DNA of 64,000 nt from Cellulomonas uda (GCF_006538705.1 NZ_BJLP01000003.1:1-64000); one strand, 5' to 3'; counted from the stretch's first letter, positions 18,125 through 27,875 are shown. Notes: a model not told the origin generated them from the sequence alone. Program-made: numbers and translations.

Positions 18125-18158
18125 CGCTCCCCGGGCCCGCTCGAGGCGCCCGGGAGCG
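18125..18158 (-). terminator. Hairpin downstream of the carbonic anhydrase gene
   Basis: CGCTCCCCGGGC (18125-18136) pairs with GCCCGGGAGCG (18148-18158) except for one bulged C. It lies 9 bp after the carbonic anhydrase stop. Confidence 0.6.
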
Positions 18159-18166
18159 CGCGGCGC

Positions 18167-18811
18167 TCAGAGCTCGCCGACGTCGCCGACGACCTCGGCG
18201 ACCCGCACGCGGCCGTCCGTGAGCGTGTACTCCAGGCCGATGATCGCGCACCGGCCCTGCTCGACGGCGTCCGCGAGCGAGACGGAGTACCCCTGCAGCA
18301 TGCGCACGGTGTGCTTGACGTGCTCGTGGCCCAGCGTGGCGGCGTCGAGCGACTCGGCGCCCTCGCCCCGGCGCGTGAGGCCGACGACGCTGGGGATCAC
18401 CCGGTCGACGACCGCCCGCACGAACCCGGGGGGCAGCGTGCCGTCGTTGAGCGCGGACGTCGCGGCGGCCACCGCACCGCAGGAGTCGTGGCCCAGCACG
18501 ACGACGAGCGGGGTGCCCAGGACCTCGACGCCGTACTCGATCGAGCCGATCACGGTGGTGTCGAGCACGTGCCCGGCGGTGCGCACCACGAACAGGTCGC
18601 CGAGCCCGCGGTCGAAGATGATCTCGGCGGCGACGCGCGAGTCGGAGCAGCCGAACAGCACCGCGAACGGGTGCTGGGACTGCGTCACCTCGGCGCGTCG
18701 GTCGACGCCTTGCGAGGGGTGCAGCATCTCGCCTGCCACGAACCGGTTGTTGCCGTCCTTGAGCGCGGACCAGGCCTCGGCGGGAGTCATCCGTGTCGTC
18801 ACGGCGGTCAT
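18167..18811 (-). CDS. Beta-class carbonic anhydrase
   Basis: A 214-residue zinc enzyme interconverting CO2 and bicarbonate. The zinc ligands are C55 (FGCSDSR, with D57/R59 the catalytic dyad), H108 and C111 (LGHDSCGAV). Length and motifs fit the beta class. There is no strong ribosome-binding site before ATG 18811; a second in-frame ATG six codons later (MTPAEAW) is possible. Adjacent to fumC, though a hairpin separates them, so operon membership is unlikely. Confidence 0.94.
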   Translation of the reverse strand: MTAVTTRMTPAEAWSALKDGNNRFVAGEMLHPSQGVDRRAEVTQSQHPFAVLFGCSDSRVAAEIIFDRGLGDLFVVRTAGHVLDTTVIGSIEYGVEVLGTPLVVVLGHDSCGAVAAATSALNDGTLPPGFVRAVVDRVIPSVVGLTRRGEGAESLDAATLGHEHVKHTVRMLQGYSVSLADAVEQGRCAIIGLEYTLTDGRVRVAEVVGDVGEL

Positions 18812-18859
18812 CGTCGCAAAACCGCGCGGTCCCCGCTCGCCGGTCTCACGCCCGGGCGG

Positions 18860-20641
18860 TCAGCCGATCATCGCGAGCGTCAGCAGCTTGCCGAGCATCG
18901 CGCCCGCGTCGCGGGGCGACTCGCCGTTGTCGACCAGCCGCTCGCGAGCCCGCTTGAGAACCCGCCCGTACGAGGGACGCACCGCGGGGTGCTCGACGGA
19001 CTCGTGGCCGCGCTCCGCGAGGCGCATGAGGTGCTCGGTCGACATCTCCACCGCCATCCCCGCATGCTCCGCGACGCCGAGGCCCAGGGCCGAGGGGCCC
19101 GCGGGGACGTCCGACGGCGACCCGTGCACGGGCAGCTCGGTCTTCGCCTCGGGTCCGAGCGGGCCGCCGAGGTCCGCGAGCCGCTGCGCGACCAGGTCGG
19201 GTGCGAGCGTCTTGTCGGGTCGGTCGTACGGCATCGCGGCGAGCTGGGTGTCCATGAGCGCGAGCAGCCCCGCCATGACGTTCTCGCCCTGGCCGCGCAG
19301 GCGTGCGCGGTCGCGGCGCTCGCGCGGCGGCAGGCCGTCGACGCGCTGGTGGCCGAGCGCGGCGAGCGCGACCTGGTGCAGGGGCCGCAGACCGGTCATC
19401 GACAGCGCGATGGAGTTGCCGGCGCCGTGGATGCCGTTGCGGAAGCCGCAGTAGAGCAGCTCGCTCGCGTCGGCCCACCGGGGGTCGCCGCCGGTGGCGC
19501 GGATGCCCTTGGCGGCCTGCGCACGCATGGCCCCGAGCTGCACCGCGCGCTGGTTGGTCTGCTCGAACATCTGGCGCTCGGTGCGCCACTTCCAGTTCCC
19601 CTTGTAGATCTCGGCGCCCACGCCGTTGATGGTGATCGCACCGCGCCGGACGGTGCTCAGCGGCGAGAGGGTGTCGTAGAAGCCGAGCGTCGTGGAGGCG
19701 AGCAGCGCGAGCGGCGCGCCGGCGTCCTGCGACGGGGTGCTCCTGAGACGCGGCGCGTTCAGGCGCAGCCGGTAGTGCTCCGCGATCGGCGCGACCGCGC
19801 GCGCGTCCAGGTCGTGGCTGCCCGAGCCGCCGCGCGTGTGCACGGCGAGCCGGTGCGCGGCGCCGCCGTGCACCGCACCGCCCAGGAGCACGCGCGAGTC
19901 GTACCCGCCGGACAGCATGAGACGCACGTCGAGGTCGTCGCGCAGCGCGAGCGTGGTCATCGTGCGGGCGACGAAGGTCGCGACGCCCCGCATCGTCTCG
20001 ACGGGGTCGAGGTCGACGTCGACGACCCGCGACGCGAGCAGCGGACCGTCCGGCTCGGCGCGCAGCGTACGCAGCGGGATGCGCACCCCCCGCCCGGCGG
20101 CGGCGTACGCGACCTCGACGACGTGCGTCTCCTCGCTGATCTGCTGCGAGGCGAAGTTGTTCGGGAACGTGCGCGCGAGCAGCACCTCGGTGCGTTGGGT
20201 GACGCCCTGGCCCAACCAGCGCCGCAGGTCGACGAGCACGAGCAGCGAGTCGCTCACCGCGGCGAACCCGTCGCCCGTCGTCGAGGCGAGCGCGACCGAG
20301 CCGAGCACGTCGCGACGGGCCACGACGGCGTCGTCGTCCCACTCCAGCAGCACGAACTCGCCCGAGACGCCGTGCGGGTCGGCGTGCGCGCCCGCGGGCA
20401 TGGCCTGCCAGCCGGCGAGCCCGAAGCCGATCGCGCCGTGCTCGGGCGAGACGGCGGTGCCGCGGAAGAACCGGCCGGGGGCGAGGCTCGCGCCGAGGTC
20501 CCGGCTCACCAGGAGCAGGACCGTGCGCTCGTCGAGGTCGACGAACCGGTGCTCGGACCCCACGGACCCGCGGACCGTGAGCCACTCGCGGACGCGGGGG
20601 ACGACGTCACGGCGCAGCACTGCGCCGAGGTAGTTCGACAC
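18860..20641 (-). CDS. Asparagine-synthase-like protein with PP-loop, lacking the catalytic Cys
   Basis: A 593-residue protein. The C-terminal half has the PP-loop MLSGGYDSR (SGGxDS, near residue 240), which binds ATP in asparagine synthetase B and relatives that make acyl-adenylates. The N-terminal 200 residues resemble the glutaminase-fold domain (GEFVLLEWDDDAVVARRD, then AVSDSLLVLVDL) but no cysteine follows the start, so glutamine hydrolysis is unlikely. Similar proteins occur in capsule, lasso-peptide and beta-lactam-like pathways, but none of those partners is nearby. The GTG start follows TACCGT by 6 nt (leaderless pattern). Confidence 0.8.
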   Translation of the reverse strand: MSNYLGAVLRRDVVPRVREWLTVRGSVGSEHRFVDLDERTVLLLVSRDLGASLAPGRFFRGTAVSPEHGAIGFGLAGWQAMPAGAHADPHGVSGEFVLLEWDDDAVVARRDVLGSVALASTTGDGFAAVSDSLLVLVDLRRWLGQGVTQRTEVLLARTFPNNFASQQISEETHVVEVAYAAAGRGVRIPLRTLRAEPDGPLLASRVVDVDLDPVETMRGVATFVARTMTTLALRDDLDVRLMLSGGYDSRVLLGGAVHGGAAHRLAVHTRGGSGSHDLDARAVAPIAEHYRLRLNAPRLRSTPSQDAGAPLALLASTTLGFYDTLSPLSTVRRGAITINGVGAEIYKGNWKWRTERQMFEQTNQRAVQLGAMRAQAAKGIRATGGDPRWADASELLYCGFRNGIHGAGNSIALSMTGLRPLHQVALAALGHQRVDGLPPRERRDRARLRGQGENVMAGLLALMDTQLAAMPYDRPDKTLAPDLVAQRLADLGGPLGPEAKTELPVHGSPSDVPAGPSALGLGVAEHAGMAVEMSTEHLMRLAERGHESVEHPAVRPSYGRVLKRARERLVDNGESPRDAGAMLGKLLTLAMIG

Positions 20642-20647
20642 AGCAGG

Positions 20648-20653
20648 ACGGTA
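20648..20653 (-). promoter_or_regulatory. -10 box (TACCGT) 6 nt before the asparagine-synthase-like GTG
   Basis: The minus strand reads TACCGT, CCTGCT, then GTG. This spacing predicts transcription starting at the start codon and a leaderless mRNA. Confidence 0.55.
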
Positions 20654-20807
20654 GCGCTCGCGCCGGGCGCACCGGGCGGAACGCGCACAGCGCGACGAAC
20701 GTGCACAAGACGTCCACGAACCCTCCCGCGCGCTCTCGACGTGCGGCGGCCCCGCGCGGGGTGTACCCAGGACCCAGCACGACGAGGCGCAACGGACGGA
20801 GGCCACC

Positions 20808-22100
20808 GTGGGTCGACGCACCCGCCACCTCGCGGCGGTCGCCGCGGTCGCGGTCGCACTGCCCCTCGCGGCGTGCGCGGCCGAGTCCGGGCCACCGACG
20901 CTCACGTGGTACATCAACCCGGACAACGGCGGCCAGGTCGAGATCGCGGCGCGCTGCACCCAGGAGGCGGACGGCAGGTACCGGCTGGCGACGGAGGTCC
21001 TGCCGCGCGACGCGGCGTCGCAGCGGGAGCAGCTCGCGCGGCGGCTCGCGGCGAAGGACTCGTCGATCGACATCATGAGCCTCGACCCGCCGTTCATCCC
21101 CGAGCTCGCGGAGCCCGGGTTCCTCGCGCCGATCCCGAAGGACGTGGCCCAGAAGGTCACGACCGACGTGGTGCAGGGTGCGCTGGACGGCGCGACGTGG
21201 AAGGACGAGCTCGTCGCGATCCCGTTCTGGGCGAACACGCAGCTGCTCTGGTACCGCAAGTCGGTCGCCGAGGCCGCGGGGCTGGACCCCGCCAAGGAGC
21301 CGGTGACGTGGCAGCAGATCATGGACGCCGCCAAGGAGCAGGGGAAGGTCCTCGGTGTGCAGGGCGCGAAGGCCGAGTCGCTCACGGTGTGGGTGAACGC
21401 GCTGGTCGAGTCCGCGGGCGGGCACGTGCTGGAGAACCCCGAGGCCCCGGCCGACGAGCTGCGCCTCGGGCTCGAGTCCGACGCGGGCCGCGCCGCGGCC
21501 GAGATCATCGGCACGATCGGGCGCGAAGGGCTGGGCGGTGCGGGCCTGCCCACCGCCGACGAGAACGCGACCATGACGGTCTTCCAGCGGGACAGCGGCT
21601 CGTTCATGGTGAACTGGCCGTTCGTGTGGTCGGCGACCAACGCCGCGGTCGAGGACGGCACGCTGGACGCGTCGCTCGTCGACGACATCGGCTGGGCGCT
21701 GTACCCGCGCGTCGACGCGGACACCGAGTCCCGCCCGCCGTACGGCGGCATCAGCCTGGGCATCGGCGCGTTCAGCGAGCACGTCGACCTCGCGCTCGAG
21801 GCGGCGCAGTGCATCGTCACTCCCGAGAACCAGGCCGAGTACTTCGCGACGAACGGCAACCCGCCCGCGTCGACGAAGGCGTACGACGACCCCGCGGTCC
21901 GCAAGGCGTTCCCCATGGCGGACGTCATCCGCGAGTCGCTCGAGCAGGCCGCGCCGCGGCCGCAGACGCCGTACTACAACGAGGTGTCCACCGGCCTGCA
22001 GGAGACGTGGCACCCGCCGGCCGACGTGGACCCCGACACCACACCGCGCCGGTCCACCGACTTCATCACCGCCGTCCTGCGAGGGGAGGCGCTGCTGTGA
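20808..22100 (+). CDS. Sugar ABC transporter substrate-binding lipoprotein (LpqY-like)
   Basis: A 430-residue family 1 extracellular solute-binding protein. A lipoprotein signal peptide ends at lipobox LAAC, with lipidated C23, then an Ala/Glu/Ser linker. Sequence features (LTWYINPDNGG near the start, IPFWANTQLLWYRKS) and the gene order resemble mycobacterial LpqY, the trehalose receptor of LpqY-SugABC; specificity here is inferred. GTG 20808 has a GGACGGAGG ribosome-binding site. The gene overlaps the permease downstream by 4 nt. Confidence 0.9.
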   Translation: MGRRTRHLAAVAAVAVALPLAACAAESGPPTLTWYINPDNGGQVEIAARCTQEADGRYRLATEVLPRDAASQREQLARRLAAKDSSIDIMSLDPPFIPELAEPGFLAPIPKDVAQKVTTDVVQGALDGATWKDELVAIPFWANTQLLWYRKSVAEAAGLDPAKEPVTWQQIMDAAKEQGKVLGVQGAKAESLTVWVNALVESAGGHVLENPEAPADELRLGLESDAGRAAAEIIGTIGREGLGGAGLPTADENATMTVFQRDSGSFMVNWPFVWSATNAAVEDGTLDASLVDDIGWALYPRVDADTESRPPYGGISLGIGAFSEHVDLALEAAQCIVTPENQAEYFATNGNPPASTKAYDDPAVRKAFPMADVIRESLEQAAPRPQTPYYNEVSTGLQETWHPPADVDPDTTPRRSTDFITAVLRGEALL

Positions 22101-23104
22101 CCACGTCCATCCCGCCGGGGGCCGGAGCGGACGCCCGGTCCCGGACCACCCCCGAACCGGACCCGGACCCGGGCACGGGCACGACCAGGCGCGGGCGGCC
22201 GCGCCTGAGCGACCGTGCGCGCGACGAGGCGCGGCTCGGCTGGTGGCTCGCCGGCCCCGCGTTCGTCGTGATGGTCGCGGTGACCATCTACCCGATCCTG
22301 CAGGCGTTCTACGACTCGCTGTTCTCCTACCGGCTGACCGCACCCGACGAGCGTGCGTTCAACGGCGGTGAGAACTACGTCGTCGTGCTGAGCGACCCGG
22401 TGTGGTGGCAGGCGTTCGCGGTGACCGCGCTCATCACGGTCGTCACCGTGCTCGTCGAGCTCGTGCTGGGCTTCCTGCTCGCGCTCGTCATGCACCGCGC
22501 GATCCAGCGGCTGCGCGGCGTCCTGCGCACCGCGATCCTCGTGCCCTACGGGATCATCACGGTCGTCTCCGCGTTCGCGTGGTTCTACGCGTTCGACATC
22601 AGCTCCGGGTTCGTCAACCACTGGTTCGACTGGGTGCCGGGCGTCGACCCGGACCTCAACTGGTTCGCCCACCAGGGCACGAGCCTGGCCGTCATCATGG
22701 CGTCCGAGATCTGGAAGACCACGCCGTTCATCTCGCTCCTGCTGCTCGCGGGGCTCTCGCAGGTCCCCGGTGAGCTCGAGGAGGCGGCGGAGGTCGACGG
22801 CGCGACGTGGGCGCAGCGGCTGCAGCGCGTGGTCCTGCCGAACATGAAGGCCGCGATCATGGTCGCGGTCCTGTTCCGGGCGCTGGACGCGTTCCGCATC
22901 TTCGACAACGTCTTCATCATGACGAACGGCGCGAACGGCACGACGGTGCTGTCCCTGCTGGCCTACCGCACGTCGATCGGGCGCCTCGAGATCGGCCTCG
23001 GCTCCGCGATCTCCGTGCTGCTGTTCTTCTGCGTCATCGGGATCTGCTTCATCGCGATCAAGCTGTTCAAGGTGGACCTGGCCAGCGCGAGGGGGGAGGG
23101 CTGA
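22097..23104 (+). CDS. Sugar ABC permease (SugA-like)
   Basis: A 335-residue MalF-family permease. A proline-rich cytoplasmic N-terminus of about 45 residues precedes six membrane helices. The EAA loop contacting the ATPase is EEAAEVDGATWAQRLQRVVL. The GTG overlaps the binding-protein stop (GTGA). It should pair with the next permease as a heterodimer. Confidence 0.93.
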   Translation: MTTSIPPGAGADARSRTTPEPDPDPGTGTTRRGRPRLSDRARDEARLGWWLAGPAFVVMVAVTIYPILQAFYDSLFSYRLTAPDERAFNGGENYVVVLSDPVWWQAFAVTALITVVTVLVELVLGFLLALVMHRAIQRLRGVLRTAILVPYGIITVVSAFAWFYAFDISSGFVNHWFDWVPGVDPDLNWFAHQGTSLAVIMASEIWKTTPFISLLLLAGLSQVPGELEEAAEVDGATWAQRLQRVVLPNMKAAIMVAVLFRALDAFRIFDNVFIMTNGANGTTVLSLLAYRTSIGRLEIGLGSAISVLLFFCVIGICFIAIKLFKVDLASARGEG

Positions 23105-23946
23105 TGCGCACGCTCACGACCCGCATGAAGGTCGGGTGGGCCGTCATCACCGTCGTCGTCATGGTGTGGGCGCTCCTGCCCGTCGTGTCGATCATCGCGA
23201 CCTCGTTCAAGCTGCCCAGCCAGCTCAACCTCGGCACGTTCTGGCCCAAGACGTGGACGACGACGAACTACGAGCAGATCTTCGTCGGCTCCGCGAAGGA
23301 CCTGTTCCTGCCCGCGCTGCGCAACTCCATCGGCATCTCGCTGATCGCCACGTTCGTCGCCGTGGTCCTCGCGACCCTGGCGGCGTACGCGATCGCGCGG
23401 CTCGACTTCCGCGGCAAGCGGCTCATCCTCACCACCGCGCTCGGCGTCTCGATCTTCCCCGTCATCTCGATCGTCACGCCGCTGTTCAACCTGTGGCGCA
23501 GCATCGGCCTGTACGACACGTGGCTGGGCCTGATCATCCCGTACCTGTCGCTCACGCTGCCGATCTCCATCTGGACCCTCGCCGCGTTCTTCCGGCAGAT
23601 CCCGTGGGAGCTCGAGCAGGCCGCGCAGGTGGACGGCGCGACGCCGTGGCAGGCGTTCCGCAAGGCGATCGTGCCGCTCGCCGCGCCCGGGGTGTTCACG
23701 ACCGCGCTCATCGCGTTCTTCATCGCGTGGAACGACTTCGTCTACGGCATCTCGCTGACCTCGACGTCCGCCGCGCGGCCGGTCCCCGCCGCGCTCGCGT
23801 TCTTCACCGGCGCGTCGCAGTTCGAGGAGCCGACGGGCGCGATCTCCGCCGCCGCGGTCGTCGTGACCGTCCCCGTCGTCATCCTGGTGCTGCTGTTCCA
23901 GCGCCAGATCGTGTCCGGCCTGACCCAGGGCGCCGTCAAGGGCTGA
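23104..23946 (+). CDS. Sugar ABC permease (SugB-like)
   Basis: A 280-residue MalG-family permease with six helices and EAA loop EQAAQVDGATPWQAFRKAIV. The ATG overlaps the SugA-like stop by one base. The C-terminal ATPase-contact region and length are typical of the family. Confidence 0.93.
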   Translation: MRTLTTRMKVGWAVITVVVMVWALLPVVSIIATSFKLPSQLNLGTFWPKTWTTTNYEQIFVGSAKDLFLPALRNSIGISLIATFVAVVLATLAAYAIARLDFRGKRLILTTALGVSIFPVISIVTPLFNLWRSIGLYDTWLGLIIPYLSLTLPISIWTLAAFFRQIPWELEQAAQVDGATPWQAFRKAIVPLAAPGVFTTALIAFFIAWNDFVYGISLTSTSAARPVPAALAFFTGASQFEEPTGAISAAAVVVTVPVVILVLLFQRQIVSGLTQGAVKG

Positions 23947-23961
23947 ACAAGGAGACTTCCG

Positions 23962-25233
23962 ATGGCCGCCATCACCCTCAAGGACATCGTCAAGCGCTAC
24001 GGCGACGGGTTCCTCGCCGTCAAGGGCGTGAGCCTCGACATCGCGGACGGCGAGTTCGTGATCCTCGTCGGGCCGTCCGGCTGCGGGAAGTCCACGCTGC
24101 TGCGCATGATCGTCGGGCTCGAGGACATCACGTCCGGCGAGCTGCGCATCGGCGACGAGGTCGTCAACGACAAGGCGCCCCGCGAGCGGCACCTCGCGAT
24201 GGTGTTCCAGAACTACGCGCTGTACCCGCACCTGACGGTGTTCGAGAACATCGCGTTCCCGCTGCGCCTCACCAAGGGCCAGTTCACCGAGGACGAGATC
24301 CGCGCGAAGGTCGAGCACGCCGCGTCCACCCTCGAGCTCCAGGACCACCTGCAGCGCAAGCCCGCGAACCTCTCGGGCGGCCAGCGGCAGCGCGTCGCGA
24401 TGGGCCGGGCGATCGTGCGTGACGCGAACGCGTTCCTGTTCGACGAGCCGCTGTCGAACCTCGACGCGAAGCTGCGCGGCCAGATGCGCACCGAGATCGC
24501 CCGCATGCAACGCCGGCTCGGCACGACGACCGTGTACGTCACGCACGACCAGACCGAGGCCATGACCCTCGGCGACCGCGTCGCGGTGCTGCGCAAGGGC
24601 GAGCTCCAGCAGGTCGCGTCACCGCGCGGGCTGTACGAGCAGCCCGTGAACCTGTTCGTCGCCGGGTTCATCGGCTCGCCGCCCATGAACTTCCTGCCGG
24701 GCGAGGTCGTCGACGGCGAGCTGCGCCTGCCGTTCGCGCAGGTCCCGCTGTCCGACGACCTGCGCTCGCGGATCGGTGAGCGGGGCGTCGTCATCGTCGG
24801 GCTGCGCCCCGAGCACTTCGCGGACGCCGCGCTGCTCGAGGACGGCAAGCGCGACGCCGGCCACACGTTCGACACCGAGGTCGACGTCACCGAGTGGCTC
24901 GGCTCCGACCTGTACGCCTACGTGCCGTTCGAGACGAGCCACGAGGTCGCGGGCACGCTCGAGGAGCTCGACCGCGACCTCGACGGCGAGGGGCTGCGCA
25001 CGCAGCTCGTCGTCGCGCTCGACTCGGAGTCCCGGATCCGGGACGGCGACACCGCGACGCTGTGGTTCGACCCCGCCAAGCTCCTCGTCTTCGACCCGGA
25101 GACCGGCGAGAACCTCACGTTCGACGCCGACCGTGCGCGCGAGATCGACGAGCAGAACGAGGCCGACCGCAAGGCGTCGCTCGAGCGGGCGCAGGCACGC
25201 GAGAAGAAGGAGAGCGCCGCGGCCGGTCGGTGA
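23962..25233 (+). CDS. Sugar ABC importer ATPase (SugC/MsmK/UgpC family)
   Basis: A 423-residue ATPase: Walker A GPSGCGKS (37-44), Q-loop MVFQNYALYPH, signature LSGGQRQR, Walker B FLFDEPLSNLDAKLR, VTHDQTEAMTLGDR. The C-terminal third has TOBE/OB folds (VIVGLRPEHF), as in MalK-type sugar ATPases, plus a Glu/Lys-rich tail of about 40 residues. It is 15 bp after the permease with an AAGGAG site. The gene ends 7 bp from the convergent PfkB kinase gene. Confidence 0.94.
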   Translation: MAAITLKDIVKRYGDGFLAVKGVSLDIADGEFVILVGPSGCGKSTLLRMIVGLEDITSGELRIGDEVVNDKAPRERHLAMVFQNYALYPHLTVFENIAFPLRLTKGQFTEDEIRAKVEHAASTLELQDHLQRKPANLSGGQRQRVAMGRAIVRDANAFLFDEPLSNLDAKLRGQMRTEIARMQRRLGTTTVYVTHDQTEAMTLGDRVAVLRKGELQQVASPRGLYEQPVNLFVAGFIGSPPMNFLPGEVVDGELRLPFAQVPLSDDLRSRIGERGVVIVGLRPEHFADAALLEDGKRDAGHTFDTEVDVTEWLGSDLYAYVPFETSHEVAGTLEELDRDLDGEGLRTQLVVALDSESRIRDGDTATLWFDPAKLLVFDPETGENLTFDADRAREIDEQNEADRKASLERAQAREKKESAAAGR

Positions 25234-25240
25234 CCTCGGG

Positions 25241-26191
25241 TCAGTCCAGCTCGTGCGCGCGCGGCGGGTTGGCGCCCGCACGCGAGACCGTGACCGCCGC
25301 GATGCGCGCGCACCGTCGCAGCACCGCCTCGACGGTCGGTGCCGCGACGTCCCGCAGCGCGGCGCGCCGGTCGGCACCCAGCAGGCCCGCCGACCACAGC
25401 CCGTCGACCAGTCCGCCCATGAACGAGTCGCCCGCACCCACGGTGTCGACGACCGTCACGTGCGGGGCCGCGACGCGCAGGCGCGCCCCCGCGGCGGTGG
25501 CCGCGAACGCACCGTCCCCGCCGTGGGTCACGACGACGAGCGCGGGCCCCCGCTGCGCCCACTCCTCGGCGATCTCCGCGGGCGCGACGCCCGGGTGCAG
25601 CCACGCGAGGTCCTCGTCGCTGACCTTCACGACGTCGGACAGCGCGACCATCGCCTCGACGTACGGCAGCGCGTGCTGCGGCGTCCCCATGAGCGCGGGC
25701 CGCAGGTTCGGGTCGTACGTGACCGTGGAGGTGGGGCGCAGCCGCGTCACCTCGTGCGCGACGCGCGCCGCGCCCGGCTCCAGCACGGCCGCGATCGACC
25801 CCGTGTGCACCACGAGCGGCGGGACGTCGTCACCGTCCCACGCGTGCGGCAGGTCCCACTCGAGCTCGAACTCGTAGGTCGCGACCCCCGCGGCGTCCAG
25901 GTGCGCGGTCGCGAGCGGCGTGCGCACCGCACCGCGGTCCCCGCGCAGGACGCGCACGCCCGACGCGGCCAGGTGGCGGCGCACCAGGTCGCCCTCGGCG
26001 TCCACCCCGAGCCACGTGAGCAGGTCGACCGCGCGGCCCAGGCGGCCGAGCCCGAGCGCCACGTTCGCGGGGCTGCCGCCCGGGTGCTCCTCGCGCGTGC
26101 CGTCGGCGCGCGCCACGACGTCGATCAGCGCCTCGCCGACGACGAGCGCGCGCTCGTGCGGCGTGCCCGGGCCCACGGGCTGCGCGCTCAC
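25241..26191 (-). CDS. PfkB-family carbohydrate kinase (fructokinase-like)
   Basis: A 316-residue ribokinase-fold sugar kinase. The N-terminal sugar-binding motif [15 protein letters not shown] and C-terminal [13 protein letters not shown] (anion hole and catalytic Asp) are intact. The motifs suit fructokinase, but ribokinase or other sugar kinase activity is not excluded. The GTG start overlaps the xseB stop by 4 nt, so it is likely co-transcribed with xseB. It faces the sugar importer, which may supply its substrate (inference). Confidence 0.92.
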   Translation of the reverse strand: MSAQPVGPGTPHERALVVGEALIDVVARADGTREEHPGGSPANVALGLGRLGRAVDLLTWLGVDAEGDLVRRHLAASGVRVLRGDRGAVRTPLATAHLDAAGVATYEFELEWDLPHAWDGDDVPPLVVHTGSIAAVLEPGAARVAHEVTRLRPTSTVTYDPNLRPALMGTPQHALPYVEAMVALSDVVKVSDEDLAWLHPGVAPAEIAEEWAQRGPALVVVTHGGDGAFAATAAGARLRVAAPHVTVVDTVGAGDSFMGGLVDGLWSAGLLGADRRAALRDVAAPTVEAVLRRCARIAAVTVSRAGANPPRAHELD

Positions 26192-26445
26192 GCCTCCCCC
26201 TCCTCGTCGTTCGTCCCGCGCGCGGCGGCGAGGCGCTCCCGCGCCCCGTCGAGCCACTGCTGGCACCGCGCCGCGAGCGCCTCGCCGCGCTCCCACAGCG
26301 CGAGCGACTCCTCGAGCGACTCGGCGCCGCTCTCGAGCCGCGTCACCACCGCGACGAGCTCGTCGCGCGCCTGCTCGTAGGTCAGCCCGGGGACGTCGTC
26401 GTTCGCGGCCTGCGCCGCGGGCGCGGGTGAGGTCTGCTTCGGCAC
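26188..26445 (-). CDS. xseB: Exodeoxyribonuclease VII small subunit
   Basis: An 85-residue helical protein with the XseB core [20 protein letters not shown] and [15 protein letters not shown]. It binds XseA to form the exonuclease that degrades single-stranded DNA. It is 61 bp downstream of xseA on the same strand and overlaps the kinase start. The Asp/Glu-rich tail is normal. Confidence 0.93.
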   Translation of the reverse strand: MPKQTSPAPAAQAANDDVPGLTYEQARDELVAVVTRLESGAESLEESLALWERGEALAARCQQWLDGARERLAAARGTNDEEGEA

Positions 26446-26506
26446 GTCCGCCAGTCAACCAGACCCCGCCCACGCCCGGACCATGGCCCGGCCCGTGCGC
26501 CCGGTC

Positions 26507-27748
26507 TCAGGTGTGCGTGACCTGCGCCGCGAGCTCACCGCGCGCGACCCGCACGCGCAGCGCGTCGCCCACCGCGACCTCGTCGGGGTCCCGCACGACC
26601 GCGCCGTCCGCGCGCTGCACCACCGCGTACCCGCGGTCGAGCGTCGCCGCGGGGGACAACGCCCGCACGTGGCCCGCGAGGCCCCGCACCTCGGTCTGCG
26701 CCCGGTCGAGCAGGTGCTCGAGCGTGCGCCGGGCCGACTCGCGCAGCGCGAGCACGCGGGTCTCGTGCGCGTCGACGAGCGTGCCGGGCCGCGCGAGCGC
26801 GGGGCGGCTGCGCCAGTGCTCGAGCGCCGTCTGCTCCCGGGCCAGGCGCTGCGTGAGCGCCGCGCGGGACCGCAGCCGGGCCTGCGCGATCCGCGCGCGC
26901 TCCTCGGCCACGTCCGGCACGACGCGCTTGGCCGCGTCCGTCGGGGTCGACGCGCGCAGGTCGGCGACGAGGTCGAGCAGCGGTGCGTCGAGGTGGTGCC
27001 CGATCGCGCTGACCAGCGGGGTCCGGCACGCCGCGGCCGCACGCACGAGCGCCTCGTTGCTGAACGGGAGCAGGTCCTCGAACGAGCCGCCGCCGCGGGC
27101 GACCACGATCACCTCGACCTCGGGCCGCGCGTCGAGCTCCGCGATCGCGGCGCTCACCTCCGGTACCGCGCGCGGACCCTGCACCGTCACGCGGCGGATC
27201 TCGAAGCGCACCGCGGGCCACCGGCCGCGCGCGTTCGACACGACGTCGTGCTCCGCGTCGCCCTGCTGCGCGCACACCAGCCCCACGACGGCCGGCAGGA
27301 ACGGCAGCCGCTTCTTGCGCGACTCGTCGAACAGCCCTTCGGCACCCAGCACGCGCCGCAGGTGCTCGATGCGCTCCAGCAGCTCCCCGAGCCCGACGAG
27401 CCGTACGTCGTCCGCCGCGAACGACAGGCTCCCGCGCTTGAGGTGGTACGTGGGCCGCGCGTGCACGACGAGGTGCGCACCGTCACCGACCCCCTTGCCG
27501 AGGCGCGCCACGCTCGCCGCGCTCGTCGTCACCGAGATCGACATGTCGACGTCGGTGTCCCGCAGCGTGAGGAAGCACGTGGTGTTCCAGCGCTTGAGGT
27601 CGAGCACCTGCCCCTCGATCCAGACCGGCGGCATGCGCTGCACGTAGTCGGCGATCTTGGGCGCGAGGTGGCGCACGGGCCACGGCCGGTCCGGCGTCGT
27701 GTCCGCCGCCCGCAGGGGCAGCGGCTCGCGTGGTGTCGTCTCGCTCAC
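26507..27748 (-). CDS. xseA: Exodeoxyribonuclease VII large subunit
   Basis: A 413-residue catalytic subunit. It has an N-terminal OB-fold (PVWIEGQVLDLKRWNTTCFLTLRD), the catalytic domain with EVIVVARGGGSFEDLLPFSNE and PLVSAIGHHLDAPLLDLVADLRASTPTDAA, and a C-terminal coiled coil that binds XseB. GHHLD replaces the more usual GHExD, a small deviation to verify. GTG 27748 starts VSETTPREP; an upstream ATG at 27775 is also in frame. Confidence 0.93.
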   Translation of the reverse strand: MSETTPREPLPLRAADTTPDRPWPVRHLAPKIADYVQRMPPVWIEGQVLDLKRWNTTCFLTLRDTDVDMSISVTTSAASVARLGKGVGDGAHLVVHARPTYHLKRGSLSFAADDVRLVGLGELLERIEHLRRVLGAEGLFDESRKKRLPFLPAVVGLVCAQQGDAEHDVVSNARGRWPAVRFEIRRVTVQGPRAVPEVSAAIAELDARPEVEVIVVARGGGSFEDLLPFSNEALVRAAAACRTPLVSAIGHHLDAPLLDLVADLRASTPTDAAKRVVPDVAEERARIAQARLRSRAALTQRLAREQTALEHWRSRPALARPGTLVDAHETRVLALRESARRTLEHLLDRAQTEVRGLAGHVRALSPAATLDRGYAVVQRADGAVVRDPDEVAVGDALRVRVARGELAAQVTHT

Positions 27749-27815
27749 GCCCCCAGCCTGCCGCACGCGGCCCACACACCCTCGTCCCGGGCGCGTCCGA
27801 CGTGCCCACCTGCGG

Positions 27816-27831
27816 CCCCGGCGCGCCGGGG
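27816..27831. repeat. 16-bp perfect palindrome
   Basis: CCCCGGCGCGCCGGGG lies between xseA and the secreted protein gene. It could be a protein-binding site or a tight hairpin; random occurrence in GC-rich DNA is also possible. Confidence 0.35.
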
Positions 27832-27875
27832 TGACGACGCGCCGGTCGGGCGTTCCCCCGCACGGGGCGAGCGGT

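Noticed and set aside
17891-23104. Single very long plus-strand frame
   Set aside because: Only the 3' part (from 22097) is real, the SugA-like permease; upstream it is antisense to fumC, carbonic anhydrase and the asparagine-synthase-like gene and overlaps the lipoprotein gene in another frame.
25241-26473. Longer version of the PfkB gene starting upstream of 26191
   Set aside because: The upstream extension overlaps xseB antisense-free in another frame and has no ribosome-binding site; the GTG with the 4-nt overlap is preferred.
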